A stretch of DNA of 64,000 nucleotides, taken from contig VKON01000115.1 in NCBI GenBank assembly GCA_009741485.1, positions 1 through 64,000 of the forward strand, read 5' to 3'. This stretch comes from Malurus cyaneus samueli (Eukaryota > Chordata > Aves > Passeriformes > Maluridae). Shown piece after piece: positions 40,278 through 55,000 of this stretch. The first letter of the stretch is position 1, and each line of letters opens with the position of its first letter. Below the pieces are notes generated by a model that was given only the letters and a program-made list of their open reading frames with translations, ran no database searches and had not been told where the DNA came from. The translations under genes and the position numbers were made by a program.

Positions 40278-43200
40278 TACATGTTTACAGCGATCCCAGC
40301 GGGGTAAAGTGCGGTGCAGGGCCCGGAGTGCTCGGGTCAGCTCTTGCCCTTGGCGGGCGGGGGCTGCGGCAGCAGATCGGGGTCAAAGTGGTGCCGCAGG
40401 AAACGATGGAGCTCCTCGGCCTGGGGGCGGCTCAGCCGAGCCCCCTCTGCCAGCGCCTCCACGGAGCTGCAAGAGAGAGAGGGAGGGAGCCCTGGAGCTC
40501 GGGATACACTGTCCGGGACGGGGCAGCACCGGGAACCCTGGAGCTCTGGATCCACCATCTGGGACAGGGAAGCACCGGGAGCCCTGGATACACCACCCGG
40601 GATGGGAAGCACCAGGAGCACTGGGAGCCCTGGATCCACAGCCAGGGACAGGGAAGCATCAGGAGCCCTGGAGCTCTGGATACACCATCTGGGACAGGGA
40701 AGCACCGGGAGCCCTGGATACACAGCCAGGGATGGGGCAGCACTGGGAGCTCTGGAGCTCTGGATACACTGTCTGGGACGGGGAAGCACCAGGAGCACTG
40801 GGAGCCCTGGATCCACGGTCCAGGATGGGGAAGCACTGGGAGCTCTGGATACACAGCCAGGGACGGGGAAGCACTGGGACCCTCGAGCTCTGGATACACC
40901 ACCCGGGATGGGGAAGCACTGCGAGCCCTGGAGCTCGGGATACACCATCTGGGACAGGGAAGCACTGGGAGCCCTGGATACACAGCGAGGGACGGGGGAG
41001 CACTGGGAGCTCTGGATACACCACCCGGGATGGGGAAGCACCGGGAGCTCTGGAGCCACTGCCCAGAACAGAGAGCCCCAGGAGCACGGGGAGCCCTGCA
41101 TACGCTGCCCGGGATGGGGAAGCACCAGGAGCCTGGATTCACCATCTGGAACAGGGTAGCTCCAGGAGCACTGGGAACACCGGGAGCCCTGGAGCCCTGG
41201 ATCCACGGCCCAGAACAGACAGCCCCAGGAGCAGCAGGAGCTGGGGCAGTCAGCCCCACACACGGGTCCGAGGGATGAGCAGGGAAAGCAGGGAGTGCCA
41301 GGGTGGGGCTGCGGGAGGGATGTATCAGTGTCAGTGCCTGGGGCTGCTCGGCCAGGAGAGACTGGAATGGGTGCAGAGCTGGGCTGGGTGGGGAGAGGGA
41401 AAGGCTCTCCCTGAGCAGTGATCCTGATAGGAAAGGGGCTGGAAAGAATTACCTGAGCAGTTATCCCATGAGGGAAGGGGCAGGGATTCCCTGAGCAGTT
41501 ACCCTGGCGCAAAAGGGGCAGAAGGAATTCCCTGAGCAGTGACCCCGTCACAAAAGGGGCAGGAATTCCCTGAGCAGTTATCCCATCAGGAAAGGGGCAG
41601 GAAAGGATTCCCTGAGCAGTTATCCCATCAGAAAAGGGGCAGGAAGGAATTCCCTGAGCAGTTATCAGGAAAGGGGCAGGAAGGAATTCCCTGAGCGGCA
41701 CAAAAGGGGCAGGAAAGGATTCCCTGAGCAGTTATCCCAGCACAAAAGGGGCAGAAGGAATTCCCTGAGAGTTATCCCATCAGGAAAAAGGGAGGAAGGA
41801 ATTCCCTGAGCAGTTATCCCAACAGGAAAGGGGCAGGAAGGAATTCCCTGAGCAGCACAAAGGGGCAGGAAAGGATCCCTGAGCAGTTACCCCATCAGGA
41901 AAGGGGCAGGAAGGGATTCCCTGAGTGGAACAAAAGGGGCAGGAAGGAATTCCCTGAGCAGTTATCAGGAAAGGGGCAGGAAGGAATTCCCTGAAATTAT
42001 CAGGAAAGGGAGAAGGAATTCCTTGAGTCCGGGCACAAAAGGGGCAGGAATTGCTGGCTTTACCTGTTGGCCACAGCTGCCACGGAGCTGAAGGAGTGGC
42101 AGAGGTGCAGAGCAGCGGCGTGGCTGAGGTTGGGAATGCTCAGGTAGAGGTTGAGGAGCTCCCGGCGGTGCCCCTCGGGCTCCGTGGGCACTCGGAGGGC
42201 ATTGCCCTTCCTGTGCTCCAGCAGAGCCAGCTCCTTCAGCAGGGCTGCGGTCTCCTCCTGGCAGGAGCTGAACAGGATCCTGATTCCAGCCTGGACCAAG
42301 GCCGAGAGCACCCCATCGTAGTGCTGAGTCCTCTGGAAAAGCCGGGATGTTTCTCCTGAGGGGTGGAAGCACAGGAGAACAAAACCCTGTTATTGTCCAG
42401 ATGGGCTGGAACAGCCAGTGGAACCATTTCACAGCAGAGTTTGGATTTTTGGATCGGAACGGATGTCTCTGCATGGATGAGATTGTGATTGTTCCCATCA
42501 CAGAATCCCAGAAGGTTTGGGTTGGAGGGACCTCAATGCCAGCCCATCCATGGCAGGGACACTTCCCTGCTCCAATGTCCAGCCTGGCCTTGGGCACTCA
42601 AAGGGATCCAGGGGTGCAATTCCATCCCAGCCCCAGTTCCCAGATCCCACCCATCCCTGTCCCAGTCCCCACTGGCAGCACCCACCTGGCCTGGCCCTGT
42701 CGCTCTCCACGATCACACAGATCCTCTGGCAGGAGCTCTGCAGGCGCTGCAGCCTCTGGCTCAGTTTGTTTCTATTCCCGGGGCTCAGCAGCTCGGACTG
42801 GAGCAGCCTGTCCACGGCCAGGCGGGCACTGACCATGTAATCACCCGTGCCCAGGGAGCAGAGCTGCACCCGCAGCCCGTGAGCCGCCCGCAGGCACGAG
42901 ATCACCCCCGAGCCCGAGCACAGCTCCCGATTGTCAGCCAGGACACACAGGGATGGGGTGTGTTCTGGGTGCAGGGAGGGGATGGGATGGGAGGGCACGG
43001 TGGGCTGCTCTGTGGGGTGAGGGAATGGGAATGGACACAGGGATGGGGGCTGCTTTGTGGGGTGAGGGAACTGGGGATGGGCACAGGGATGGGGGCTGCT
43101 CTCTGGGGGAGGCAGGGGATGGCACAGGGAATGGGCTGCTCTCTTGGTGGGGGATGGAGGCCTGAGGGCATGGGGATGGGCACAGGGACAATCTCTGCTC

Positions 43201-46200
43201 CGTGGGACCAAGGGAGGCTCTGGGGCAGCCCGACACCCTGGTCCTAAGCTGCTCCTGCGAGGCTCCTTCCAAGGGTTTTCCACCTGTGAATGTGGAGAAT
43301 CACAGATCATGGCATTTTACATCAAATTAATCTAAGGATATTTTGCAATATCAACGCTTTCACATTGACACCTGAAGCCCTGTATCAGTCTCCCCCCTGA
43401 GCTGAGCTGATTGTCCCTGAGTTTAAACGGCCAAAGCTTCCATTCCCAAATTCAACACCAGGATCCTGTAAAGGACAGAGATCAGGCTGGGAAGTGTCAG
43501 AGCTCAGGAAGCCAAGCTCAGGGAGGTGCTGAAGGTGAATTCGGGCAGTGAGCCAGGATTTTGTAACTCCAAACCCAAAGGAGCAGTGGATGCTGCTGTC
43601 CCACACAGATCCTCTGTGACTCAGACCCAAGAGAGAACCCAATCCCTAATTTTTGTTTGCTGCTAAAACACTCCAGGGCACCCTGAGAGTACAAAACCTT
43701 GTGGCAGCAAAGGAAAGGGAGATGTCCCATCCCTGAGTGTCCACGGCTGGATCTGTGGAGGTGTCCCTGCCATGGCAGGGCTGCCATGGGATGGGTTTTA
43801 AGGTCCCTTCCCACCCAAACCATTCCTGAGCCCAGCATTCCCTGGTTCCTGCTGCTGCAGCCTTGAGAACAACCCTGGATGGGAATTCTGTCCATGAGGG
43901 AGCTCCCTGCGTGCTTTCCCTGAGCACTCACCTCAGCAGGAGCCTCCAGATCCGAATCTTGCAGCCAGAGGCGGCTGGGGACAGAGCTGGGCTGCGCTGG
44001 GAGGGCTGGGGGACAATCGGGGGGACAGAGGGGGGACAGCTGGAATTGGGGGGACCTGGGGGGCACACTGGGGACATCTGGGGAATTGGGGGGGGGCATC
44101 AGGGGACATTGGGGGGCACACGGGTGCACACGCAGCTCCCAGACCCAGCAGCTCCCGTGTCCAGCAGCCCCTCGCTGTCCTGCCGAGCCCCGTGGCTCTG
44201 CCCTGCCCCGGTCCCCTCGCTGTCCGGGATTCTCTCCTGGCCCTGCGCCGCCTCCTCATCGCTGGAGTCACTGGGAACGATGATCCGGGATGCTTTGTGT
44301 GCTTTGTGTGCTTTGTGTTTGCCCCGCAGCCCAGCCCGGTGCAGTCGGGTCCTGTGACGGGTCAGGTACGGCCGCCGGGCGTTGTTGGGGCTCTCGTGGG
44401 TGAGGAGAGCAAAATTCACAGCGACTTCTTCCTCACTGTGGTCACTGAGAGCCTCCTCCTCCTCATCCCCCACACAGAAACTGTCCTCAGCATAGGCCGG
44501 GTCCTGCTCGGGAATCTGGAGGGGAAAAAACAGACCCAGGAAGATTTGGAAAACTGCAAAGGAGTGCTGCTCTCCAGAGAGGGCTTTGGATGAACCAGCA
44601 CCCCAAGAGCAAACACGGGGGCTGAGGGGCTTAAATCCCAACCAGAGCCACCCCATCCATGGCAGGGACCCCTCCCACTGTCCCAGGGTTCCCGATGTCC
44701 AGCCTGGCCTTGGGCACTCAAAGGGATCCAGGGCTGCAATTCCCAATTCCCAAAATCCACCCAACCCCATTTCCCAGTGTGACCCCATTCCCTGTGTCCT
44801 GCCCCTCCACCCCTTGGCCGTCCTCTCTCAGCTCTCCTGGAGCCCCTTCAGGCCCCAAAAGGGGCTCTGAGCTCTCCCTGGTGCTTTCTCCAGGCTGAAG
44901 TTTTGGATTAGAATTTGTTATTTTCCAAAAGCAGCTGTGTTCTCACCCACCTGGGAGAAGATCACTGCAGGGTTGAAATCCCGATGGACCATCCTGTAGC
45001 GGGTGCCCAGGGCGGGGCTGCGCACGGAGCTCAGGTAAACTCCTCTCATCTCCAGCTCTGAATGGAACCAGGGATAAAAAAAATACAGGATTAGCACAGA
45101 TAGAACAGTTAATTCCCAGCTGTTACACTGTGTGTTCTGCAGTCTGTTGTTCCTTTATGGTTTCACAAAACCTCAATTTCCCAAAAAAAAAAAAATCTGC
45201 AATTCTCCAGACACCTCTGGAAATGTCAAAGCCAAGGACTAAGGGTTTAGGATGAAGGAGGGCAGGGATGGATGGGATCTGGGAATTGGGAATTTGTGGG
45301 CGAGGGTGGGAATGCTGGGATGGAATTCACCCCTGGATCCCTTTGAGGGCCCAAGGCCAGGCTGGACATGGGCTGACACTGGTGTGGAGGCCTGTGGGAT
45401 GGGGTTGGGTGGATGATTTGAGGTCCCTTCCACCCAAAACATTTTGGGATTCCAGTTGTACCCAGCTCATGTCACAAAAGCTGCCACAGAATCCCAGAAT
45501 ATCCTGAGCTGGAAGGACCCACCGGGATCCTCCATCCCCACCCCAAAATCCCCCCTGTGCATCCCTGGAGCTCTCTGGGACCATTCCCTGGGGAGCCTGG
45601 GCAGTGCCAGCACCCTCTGGGGACACAAAAACCTTTCCCAAAATCCATCCCAAACCTCCCCTGACCCACTCCAGCCCTTCCCTTGGCATTTTCCAGGCGG
45701 GCAGAGCTTTGGGTGCAGCTCAAGCCCAGCTTAGGTGATCCCTGCTCCATGCCCATCCTCTGGGGATCCCACAGATCAGGAATTCCAGGAATTCCACAGA
45801 ATTCCCACAGAATTCCCACTCACCATCCAGGGCCTGTGTCACCTCCCCATCATCGTTGAGGAATTGAGCCAGGGATGAGCTGAGCTCACTGCAATCACTC
45901 TCATCCGAGGAGATTCCCTCTGCATCCTGCTGGGACAGCTCTGCCTCCTCGTCCAGGAACTGCCTGCCCTCAGCCTGCAACACAGCAATTAGCACCGGTT
46001 TTAATTACTCTAATTAATTACTCTAATTAACCAGGGCTGCACTGACAGCTCTCCTGATCCCCCAGGAATCTCTTCCCAAACAGGCACAGCCCCAGCACAA
46101 AGAGCTGCCCAACCACAATGGGTCACTCCATCACCCCAAATCCAATTTTATTCATTTCATTCAATCACCCCAAAATCCAATTTTATTCATTTCATTCTTT

Positions 46201-48854
46201 TTGAAACATCTGCTTTGATTTGCATTCAGCAATTTCAGACTCCACCCTTTTGTGCTGAGGATTCAGGACTCATCAATCAATGAATCCCTCAATGGTGCAG
46301 CTCATTCCAAAATGAAGCCCTTCCCATGTGACTGCATCCCAAATTCCATCAAAATCAGGCACCAAAACATTCTGAAGATGAAACATGGAAACAAAACCAC
46401 CCAGGAAGAGCTTTTGTCCAAGATACTTTATATTAAGTATATTTTATATATAAAAAATTATATATATATATATAATAAATTATATATTGAATATATTTTA
46501 TATTAAGTAATTTTTTCTCCTCTAATTTCAGCTAAAATTAGAGATATAAAAATTACTAAAATAAAATAAGACATTAAATATAAAATTACTAAAATAAGAC
46601 ATTAAAAATAGCCCAGGATAATTTTGTGTTTCCATGACTCCTTGAGAATGATTTGTTTGCCCCCAAAACACCTGGAATTCCCTAAATGGGAATTTAGTTC
46701 CTGGAATTCTCAGGCATCTTGTGCTGCATCCCTGATCTTCCCATTCCCCTGAGACCCTTTAACTCTTCCTTACCCCAGTCCATAATCCTAAATGGAATTA
46801 TTATGGAAATTATTATGGGAATTATTAACAGACCCTTTTCCCAAATAGTTTTGGTTATTTGGGATGGAATTCCTGGTGATGGGACAGAGCTCTCAATTCT
46901 TCCTCCTGGGAATGATCCCAACTCCTGGAATTCTCTCCTGGGAGTGATCCCAATTCCTGGAATTCTCTCCTGGGAGTGATCCCAACTCCTGGAATTCTCT
47001 CCTGGGAGTGATCCCAATCCTGGAATTCTCTCCTGGGAATGATCCCAACTCCTGGAATTCTCTCCTGGGTGTGATCCCAACTCCTGGAATTCTCTCCTGG
47101 GAACGATCCCAATTCCTGGAATTCTCTCCTGGGAATGATCCCAACTCCTGGAATTCTCTCCCAACTCCTGGAATTCTCTCCTGGGAATGATCCCAACTCC
47201 TGGAATTCTCTCCTGGGAACGATCCCAACTCCTGGAATTCTCTCCTGGAATATCCAATTCCTGGAATTCCTCCTGGGAATATCCCAACTCCTGGAATTCT
47301 CTCCTGGGAATGATCCCAATCCTGGAATTCTCTCTGGGAATGATCCCAACTCCTGGAATTCTCTCCCAACTCCTGGAATTCTCTCCTGGGTGGATCCCAA
47401 CTCCTGGAATTCTCTCCCAACTCCTGGAATTCTCTCCTGGGAATGATCCCAACTCCTGGAATTCTCTCCTGGGAGTGATCCCAACTCCTGGAATTCTCTC
47501 CTGGGAATGATCCCAATTCCTGGAATTCTCTCCTGGGAATGATCCCAACTCCTGGAATTCTCTCCTGGGAGTGATCCCAACTCCTGGAATTCTCTCCTGG
47601 GTGTGATCCCAACTCCTGGAATTCTCTCCCAACTCCTGGAATTCTCTCCTGGGAATGATCCCAACTCCTGGAATTCTCTCCTGGGAATGATCCCAATTCC
47701 TGGAATTCTCTCCTGGGATGATCCCAATTCCTGGAATTCTCTCCTGGGAGTGATCCCAACTCCTGGAATTCTCTCCTGGGAATGATCCCAACTCCTGGAA
47801 TTCTCTCCTTGGAATGATCCCAACTCCTGGAATTCTCTCCTGGATTCAGTTTGGATCTGTCACCATCAGTGTCCCCACCCTGCAGCTCTGGGCATTTCTG
47901 TCTCTGGATTTGCAATTTTGACCAGGGGTGTTTGATGTGTGAAGGCACAGCAGAATTTCCTCAGCAGTCACACTTTTCTTCCTTTTGGTCTCACGTGAAA
48001 AAATGCTCAAATGAAAAATGGATTCATATGAAAATTGGATTCATATGAAAATTGGATTCATATGAAAAATGGATTCACATGAAAATTGGATTCATATGAA
48101 AAATGGATTCATGTGAAAATTGGATTCATATAAGAATTGGATTCATATGAAAATTGGATTCAGATGAAAAACGGATTCAGATGAAAAATGGATTCACAAA
48201 AAATGGATTCTCAAAAAATGGATTCTCAAAAAATGGATTCATATGAAAATTGGATTCACATGAAAATTGGATTCATGTGAAAATTGGATTTTACTCCACC
48301 TCATTCCTTGTACTGCAGAACTCAAAACACTGATACCACAAAGGAAGTGTTAATAATGCAGGCTATTGTTAAAATCCCACCAAATGTCCAACACATTGGA
48401 TGAAAAATTCAAAACACACCCTGCCCTGGAGCTCTGATTTGGGCAATTTGTGCCCACTGGAGCCACAGCTATGAGTATTTAAGAGTTTTTTAATTACAAT
48501 GATCCCAGCCCTGCCTCCTCTTTTACATCTGCTCCTGCTGGAGTGTCAAATACTGAGCTGAGATTTGGGATTTGGGGTTTGGGATTTGGGCTGGAGGGAC
48601 CATTGCTGCCCTCAATGTCTGGAGGTGGATGTGTGATCATTCATATGATCAGCAACACTGATGATGATACATAATTATTATATTATTATTATTATATTAT
48701 TATATTATTATTATTATTATTATATTATTATTATTATTTATTATTATTATTCTGGACAAGACCTGAGCTCCCAGGGCTGCCTCCTCTTCCCCCAGCCTTG
48801 CAGCCCCTCTGCCCCCAGGCAATGGAGATTTATTATTATTATATTATTATTATA

Positions 48855-48891
<37 letters not shown>

Positions 48892-49016
48892 TCTGGACAA
48901 GACCCTGAGCTCCCAGGGCTGCCTCCTCTTCCCCCAGCCCTTGCAGCCCCCTCTGCCCCCAGGCAAGGGAGATCTTTTAATAGTAGTAGTAGTAGTAAAT
49001 TAATAATAATAATAAT

Positions 49017-49062
<46 letters not shown>

Positions 49063-52000
49063 TAATAATAATATAATAATAATAATAATAATAATAATTT
49101 CTGACAGACCCTGAGCTCCCAGGGCTGTCTTCTCTCCCCCAGCCCTCAGCCCCTCTGCCCACCAGGCAATGCAGTATTTTATTATTATTATTAATATTAA
49201 TTATTATTACTAATTCTGGACAAGACCCTGAGCTCCCAGGGCTGCCTCCTCCTCCCCCAGCCCTCCACGATTCCATCTCCAATGTTTCCCAGGAGCTGTG
49301 GAGCAGCAGATCCCCCAATTGCAGAGGTTCTGTTCACAATTCCAGCTGTTCCAGCACGATGCCAGCGTGCCAGGATGACAGTGCCACTCACCCTGGATGC
49401 CCGGCTGCTCCTGGGCCGTTTGGCTCCCCTAGGCTGGACTTTGGGCCGGGCTTTGGGCTGGGCTTTGGAGCTGCTCCTGCTCCTCTGGAAATCGTCACTG
49501 TCCTCGCTGGATGTGTCTGACTGGAGCAGGAACACACAGAGACACAGTGAGGATCATTCCACCAAAATCACCCAACCCCACCCTGCTTTGGGTGCAGAGG
49601 AACCTCAAAGCTCCTCCACCCCATGGGCAGGGACATTTCCACTAACAGGATGGAAAAAAGTGATTTGGAAGAAAAATCAGGTCAAATCAGGGACGTGAAT
49701 TTGCTTTTTTTTGGCTGAAATCTTTGTGGCAGAAAGGGTAAAAGAACCTCTTACAGCATTTCACTGCCAAACAACAACTCCAAAGTCATCCAAACCCTTC
49801 AGTGCCAGGGTTGGACATTGGGCTTGGAGCAGTGGGCACAGTGGAGGTGTTGGGCATTTCAGCTTCCACCCAACCCATTTTGGGATTCTGGAGCTCCTGG
49901 AGGAGCTGAAGGGAAGCAGGGCTGTGTTTCCATCATTTCTCTCCCGTTCCATCTCTCACCATTTTTGGGGGACGCCGGCGTTTCCTGCAGAGCCGAGCTG
50001 GAGACTCCAAATCGCTCTCATCCATCCCCTGTGGGAACAATGGGCATCAGTGCACAGAGAATTTGTCTTTTGGGGTTTAAATTATCATTTTGTTTCTCCT
50101 GTTTGTTTTCTTTTTTCTAAGACTCACATCAGGAGATTTCAAAACATTCTTTTTGATCCTGTTTTTCCTCTGGAAAACGATCTCTTCCTCACTGTCACTG
50201 CTGGGTCCTGCAGAGAACACAGGAAACAACATTTCACCAGAATTGCCCATCTCCCAACACAATTTGGTTCTAACTGAGCAATCAAACATTGCCTCTCTCA
50301 GAAAAAAACCTCCAAAAGGAGATTATTTATTGATCTGCAGGGCAAATATTGTTCTTGGTAATCAGCAGAGAAAATCTCCAGCTGGGATGGACAATAAATC
50401 CCAGCCCCAGGGGGAGAGATGAGCCCAGGATGAACAAAGCAGGGAAGGGAGCAGGGAAATGAGGGGAAAAAATGTTGAAGATTGAGGAAGAATTGAAGCT
50501 GGGGCAGTGCCTTGGGAATGTCCCCTCAGCTTTCAGCATTCCAGCTGTTATTGCTCTTCTTTCAGCCTCCCCACCTCAGCCAGAAAAACAGAGGATCCAA
50601 AATATTCTGGACCCAATTTCCTGATCATGAAGGGACTGATTCCCCACCTCAGCCATAAAACCAAAGGATCCAAAAGGTTCTGGATCCTATTTCCTCCCCA
50701 TAAAGGGACTGACCCCAGAGGATCCAAAAACTTCTGGACCAAATTTTCTGCCCATGAAGGGACTGACCCCAGAGGGTCCAAAAGGTTCTGGACCCAATTT
50801 CCTGCCCATGAAGGGACTGATCCCCCATCTCAGCCCTAAAACCAGAGGATCCAAAAGATTCTGGACCCCATTTCCTGCCCACAAAGGGATTATCCCATAA
50901 AATCCCCACCTGCAGCAGGAGACACACGGGGTCCAGGGAGGGTGGTGTTTTCCAGGTTTCCTCTCCTGCCCAAAGGGTGATCCATGGCTGATCTCTGTGG
51001 GGTTTTTTTGACTTCATCTCCCAGAGGCGCCTCTGGAATTTGCTCGTTGGCATTAGAGAGGATTTTCATGGGGATTCTGCTGTTCCCACTCTTGCTGTTT
51101 GTTGGGGTCAGCAGTGCTGAAGGTGAAGCTTTGGGTGGTTCTTGTCCCGTTCTGCTGTCCCCTGATCCCAGAGCAGCTCCTGTCCCTCCATCCCTGCCCC
51201 TCCTGCCCTGGGGTGTGGACACAGCTCTGTCCCCGAGCCTTCCCCAGTCCCACCCTGGTGACATTTCCATCCGCAGGGATGGTTTTGTGGCTTCAGCTCT
51301 GCTCAGGGTGGTGCTGGCAGCATTCCTGCTCTCCCCAGGGCTCTCATCCCTGTCCTCCATGGAGAAACCCAGGTCGAAGGTGATGGAGAACAGTTCCTGG
51401 GAGCAGTCGTAGGGATCACTGGGATCACTGGGATCATTGGGATCATTGGGATCATTGGGATCATTGGGATCATCGGGATTTTTGGGATTGTCACTCTCCA
51501 GACACTGCTCAGCCACTCCTGACATTCCCATGGGATCAGAGCTCCTGAGCTGCTCCCTGCAGGGTTTGCTGGGGCTCCCACAGGACCCCTTTGAGGGCAG
51601 CTCAGAGCTTTGGTTCCCCTCTGTCCTGGGGACATTTCCAGCTGGAAGTTCAGAGTTCAGGGCTGAGGTGCCCTCAGGGGTGTCCTCTGTATCCTCAAAC
51701 AGATGGATGCTCTGCTCCCCAAAACCCCTCTCCTCAAGGGCAGTGGGTCCTGGCTCCTTTGGAGGGTGCTGTGCCACGGGGGAAATGCTCTTTGGGGTCT
51801 CGGGGAGCTCCTCCAGGTCAAAGAGGCTCTCCAGGCTGTCATTCCAGAGCTGCTCCTCATCAGCCATGGGAGGTGACACCACTTTGGCCAAATGGGGACT
51901 GTTCAAAGTGCAGGATTCCCTGGGGACTGTCACTTTGGGGTTTTCCAGGGGCAGCAGTGAAGGATCAGCTCTGGGGGATGTAGGGGAGATGATGTCCTGC

Positions 52001-55000
52001 AGTCCCTCTGAGTGACCATCAGATAGAACTTCTGGGGAAAAAAATAATGTTCCTTCATTTCTCATCTCATTCTCCAAATCCTCCAGTTCATTCCCAGAGG
52101 GAGGGCACTGGGACAGAAACCTTTGCACCTGGGAGAATGTTTGTTCCAGCCCAGGAGGCTCCTGGGATGATCCCACAAAGGATTCCCTGTAGGATTCAGG
52201 GAGGTAGAACAAGTCAGAGGCCACGGGGGATGTCTCGTAGCCCGAATCCGTGGGGATCCTCCCTGAGCCTTTTCCTGCAGGGCTGTTGGCCTGGGCTGCT
52301 GGGCTTTCAGGGCTGTCACTGCTGTCACAAAGGTCAATAACTGCATTTAAATCAAATGTCACCTCCAGCCCCTCGTCCTTGTCACTGCCAGGGTCACACT
52401 GTCCCGCAGGCACCTCCACCCTGAGCGCAGGAGCTCCCCTGGGAGCCTTGGCCTTGGTGATTTTGAAGGTGCTGAAGAGTTCTGTGCCATCCTCCCCCAC
52501 ATCAGGTGGGATTGGTTTTGTTGTGGGTTTGAGCAGACCCTTCCTGGAGCAGCGTCCTCTTCGATCCCTGCAGGGTTTGGATGTGGACAGATCCTGTTTG
52601 TTCCCTGCAATGGTCACATCCTCCAGGCAAAGGTGGGGCTGGAGCTCCTGTCCATAGCTGCACTCACCCTGGGGACACACAGGACACTGGTTAGAGACAC
52701 CACGGGCTGCTCACAGACACAAAAACACAGGGACAGAGACAAAAAAACAGGGACAGCCACAAAAAAATACCAGGGACAGTCACAAAAACACAAAAACAGC
52801 CATAAAAACAGCCACATTAAAAAACCAGGGACAGCCACAAAAAACCAGGGACAGCCACAAAAATAAAAACAGCCACATTCAAAAACCAGGGACACCAAAA
52901 AACAGGGACAGCCAGAAAAACGAGGGACAGCCAGAAAAACCAGGGACAGCCACAAAAACAGGGACAGTCACATGGCCACAGAGGAGATGAACAGAAGGAA
53001 CAATTATTTTTGGATGAATCCCTGGATTCCTTAATCCCTGAAATGAAACTTTTTGGAATAGAGGGTGAGAAAAATGACTTTAACAATAAGAATTTGGCTT
53101 GGCTGAAGGAATTCCTAAAAGGATCCACCTTCCAGGAATTTGGGGACTGATTAACCCTCACAGGGCTGAGGACCTCTGTGGAACAGATTTTGTCAGATTA
53201 ACAGATTTATCATCATCATTTCAACACCAATTACACCCAGATGCCGATGTTTAGGGCATCCATTTGTAATGATATCCCAAGAAACCCCAAGTTTGGGTTT
53301 TTTTAATCAAAGATCCCCCAGGAGAGCTCCAGACTCTCCCGGCTGACTCAGGAGAAAGCTCCATAAAAACAGAATGGAAAAGAACTGTCACAGGAGGGTT
53401 AAAGGATGGTTTGGATCTGGCAGGTCCTACATAATTCCCTCAAATTCACCCCAAAAACAGACTCCAGCCATGAAATTCTTTGTGGGAAATCCCACAAAGC
53501 TCTGGGTCCATCCCAGCCCCAGGAGCCGCCCCTGGAGGGATGTGGGGTGATGATAACGGGGCTTTGTGGGGTTTATCTGAGCAACAACTGCCCCTTGTGA
53601 AACCAGTCAGTGCCAGCATTTCAGCATTACACAAACAGGGCAGAAATTAAATGGGTTAAGGGTTAATGAATGGATTAATTAGAGCCAGAGTCCTGGACAG
53701 CAGTGGGACAGGAGGAGGTGCCCACCCCACACAGCTCTGAGAGTTCAGTGCTCATCAGGTCTAATATTGCTCTGCACCCCAAACCAAATCCAAATACAAC
53801 CCCCAAAACTCAAACTGCAAACCCCAAAATCTCCAAATCTAAATCAAATCAAACTACAGCCCCCAAAACCTGCAAACCCAACCCAAATAAAACGCCCAAA
53901 ACTCAAACTGCAACCCCAAAACTGCAAATCCAATCCAAATACAACCTCCAAAACCCGCAAACCAAATCAAACTAAAGCCCCAAAACCCCAAACCCAAATC
54001 AAACTACAATCCCCAAAACCTGCAAACCCAATGCAAATATAACCCCCAAAACTCAAATTGCAAACCCTAAAACCTCCAAATCCAAATCAAATCAAACTAT
54101 AACCCCCAAAACCTGCAAACCCAATCCAATTACAATCCCCAACACGTACAAACCCTAAAGCACTCAAACTACAACCACCAAACCCTACAAATCCTAAAAG
54201 CAATAATTAACCCCCAAAACCTACACACCCCAAACTGATCAAACTCCAAAACCTACAAACCCCAAATGATCAAACTCCAAAACTACAAACCCATGATCAA
54301 ACTTTAACTTAAAACCTACAAACCCCAAACTGATCAAACTCCAAAACCTACAAACCTCAAACTGATCAAACTTGAACCCCAAAACCTACAAACCCCAAAC
54401 TGATCAAACTCCAAAACCTACAAACCCCAAAATGATCAAACTTGAACTCCAAAACCTACAAACCCCAAATGATCAAACCCCAAAACCTACAAACCCCAAA
54501 TGATCAAACCCCAAAACCTACAAACCCCAAACTGATCAAACTCCAAAACCTACAAACCCCAAAGTGATCAAACCAAAACCTACAAACCCAACTGATCAAA
54601 CCCAAACCCACAACCCCAAGATCAAACGAACTCCAAAACTACAAACCCCAAACTGATAACTAACTTTAAAACCTACAAACCCAACTATGGAGTTACCCTT
54701 GGCAGTGCCAGGTGGATATTGGGTTGTAGGTTTTAAAGTTCAAGTTTGATCAGTTTGGGGTTTGTAGATTTTGGAGTTTGATCACTTTGGGGTTTGTGGG
54801 TTTTGGAGTGTGACAGTTTGGGGTTTGTAGGTTTTGGAGTTTGATCAGTTTGGGGTTTGTAGGTTTTGGAGTTTGATCAGTTTGGGGTTTGTAGGTGTTG
54901 GAGTTTGATCAGTTGGGGTTTGTAGGTGTTGGAGTTTGATCAGTTTGGGGTTTGTAGGTTCTTGAGTTTGATCAGTTTGGGGTTTGTGGGTTTTGGAGTT

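Noticed and set aside
40264..41701. Frames of 280-450 residues on both strands
   Set aside because: They follow the 45-50-bp minisatellite; only 40,337-40,466 on minus is a real FANCM exon.
46694..47948. Repetitive EFQELGS/ERIPGVG-type minus-strand frames
   Set aside because: The 31-bp unit has no stops, so shifting frames stay open; intron of FANCM.
52633..52866. Possible small FANCM alternative exon in the GACAGCCACAAAAA region
   Set aside because: It is a short tandem repeat directly beside the acceptor of the large exon, with no conserved peptide.
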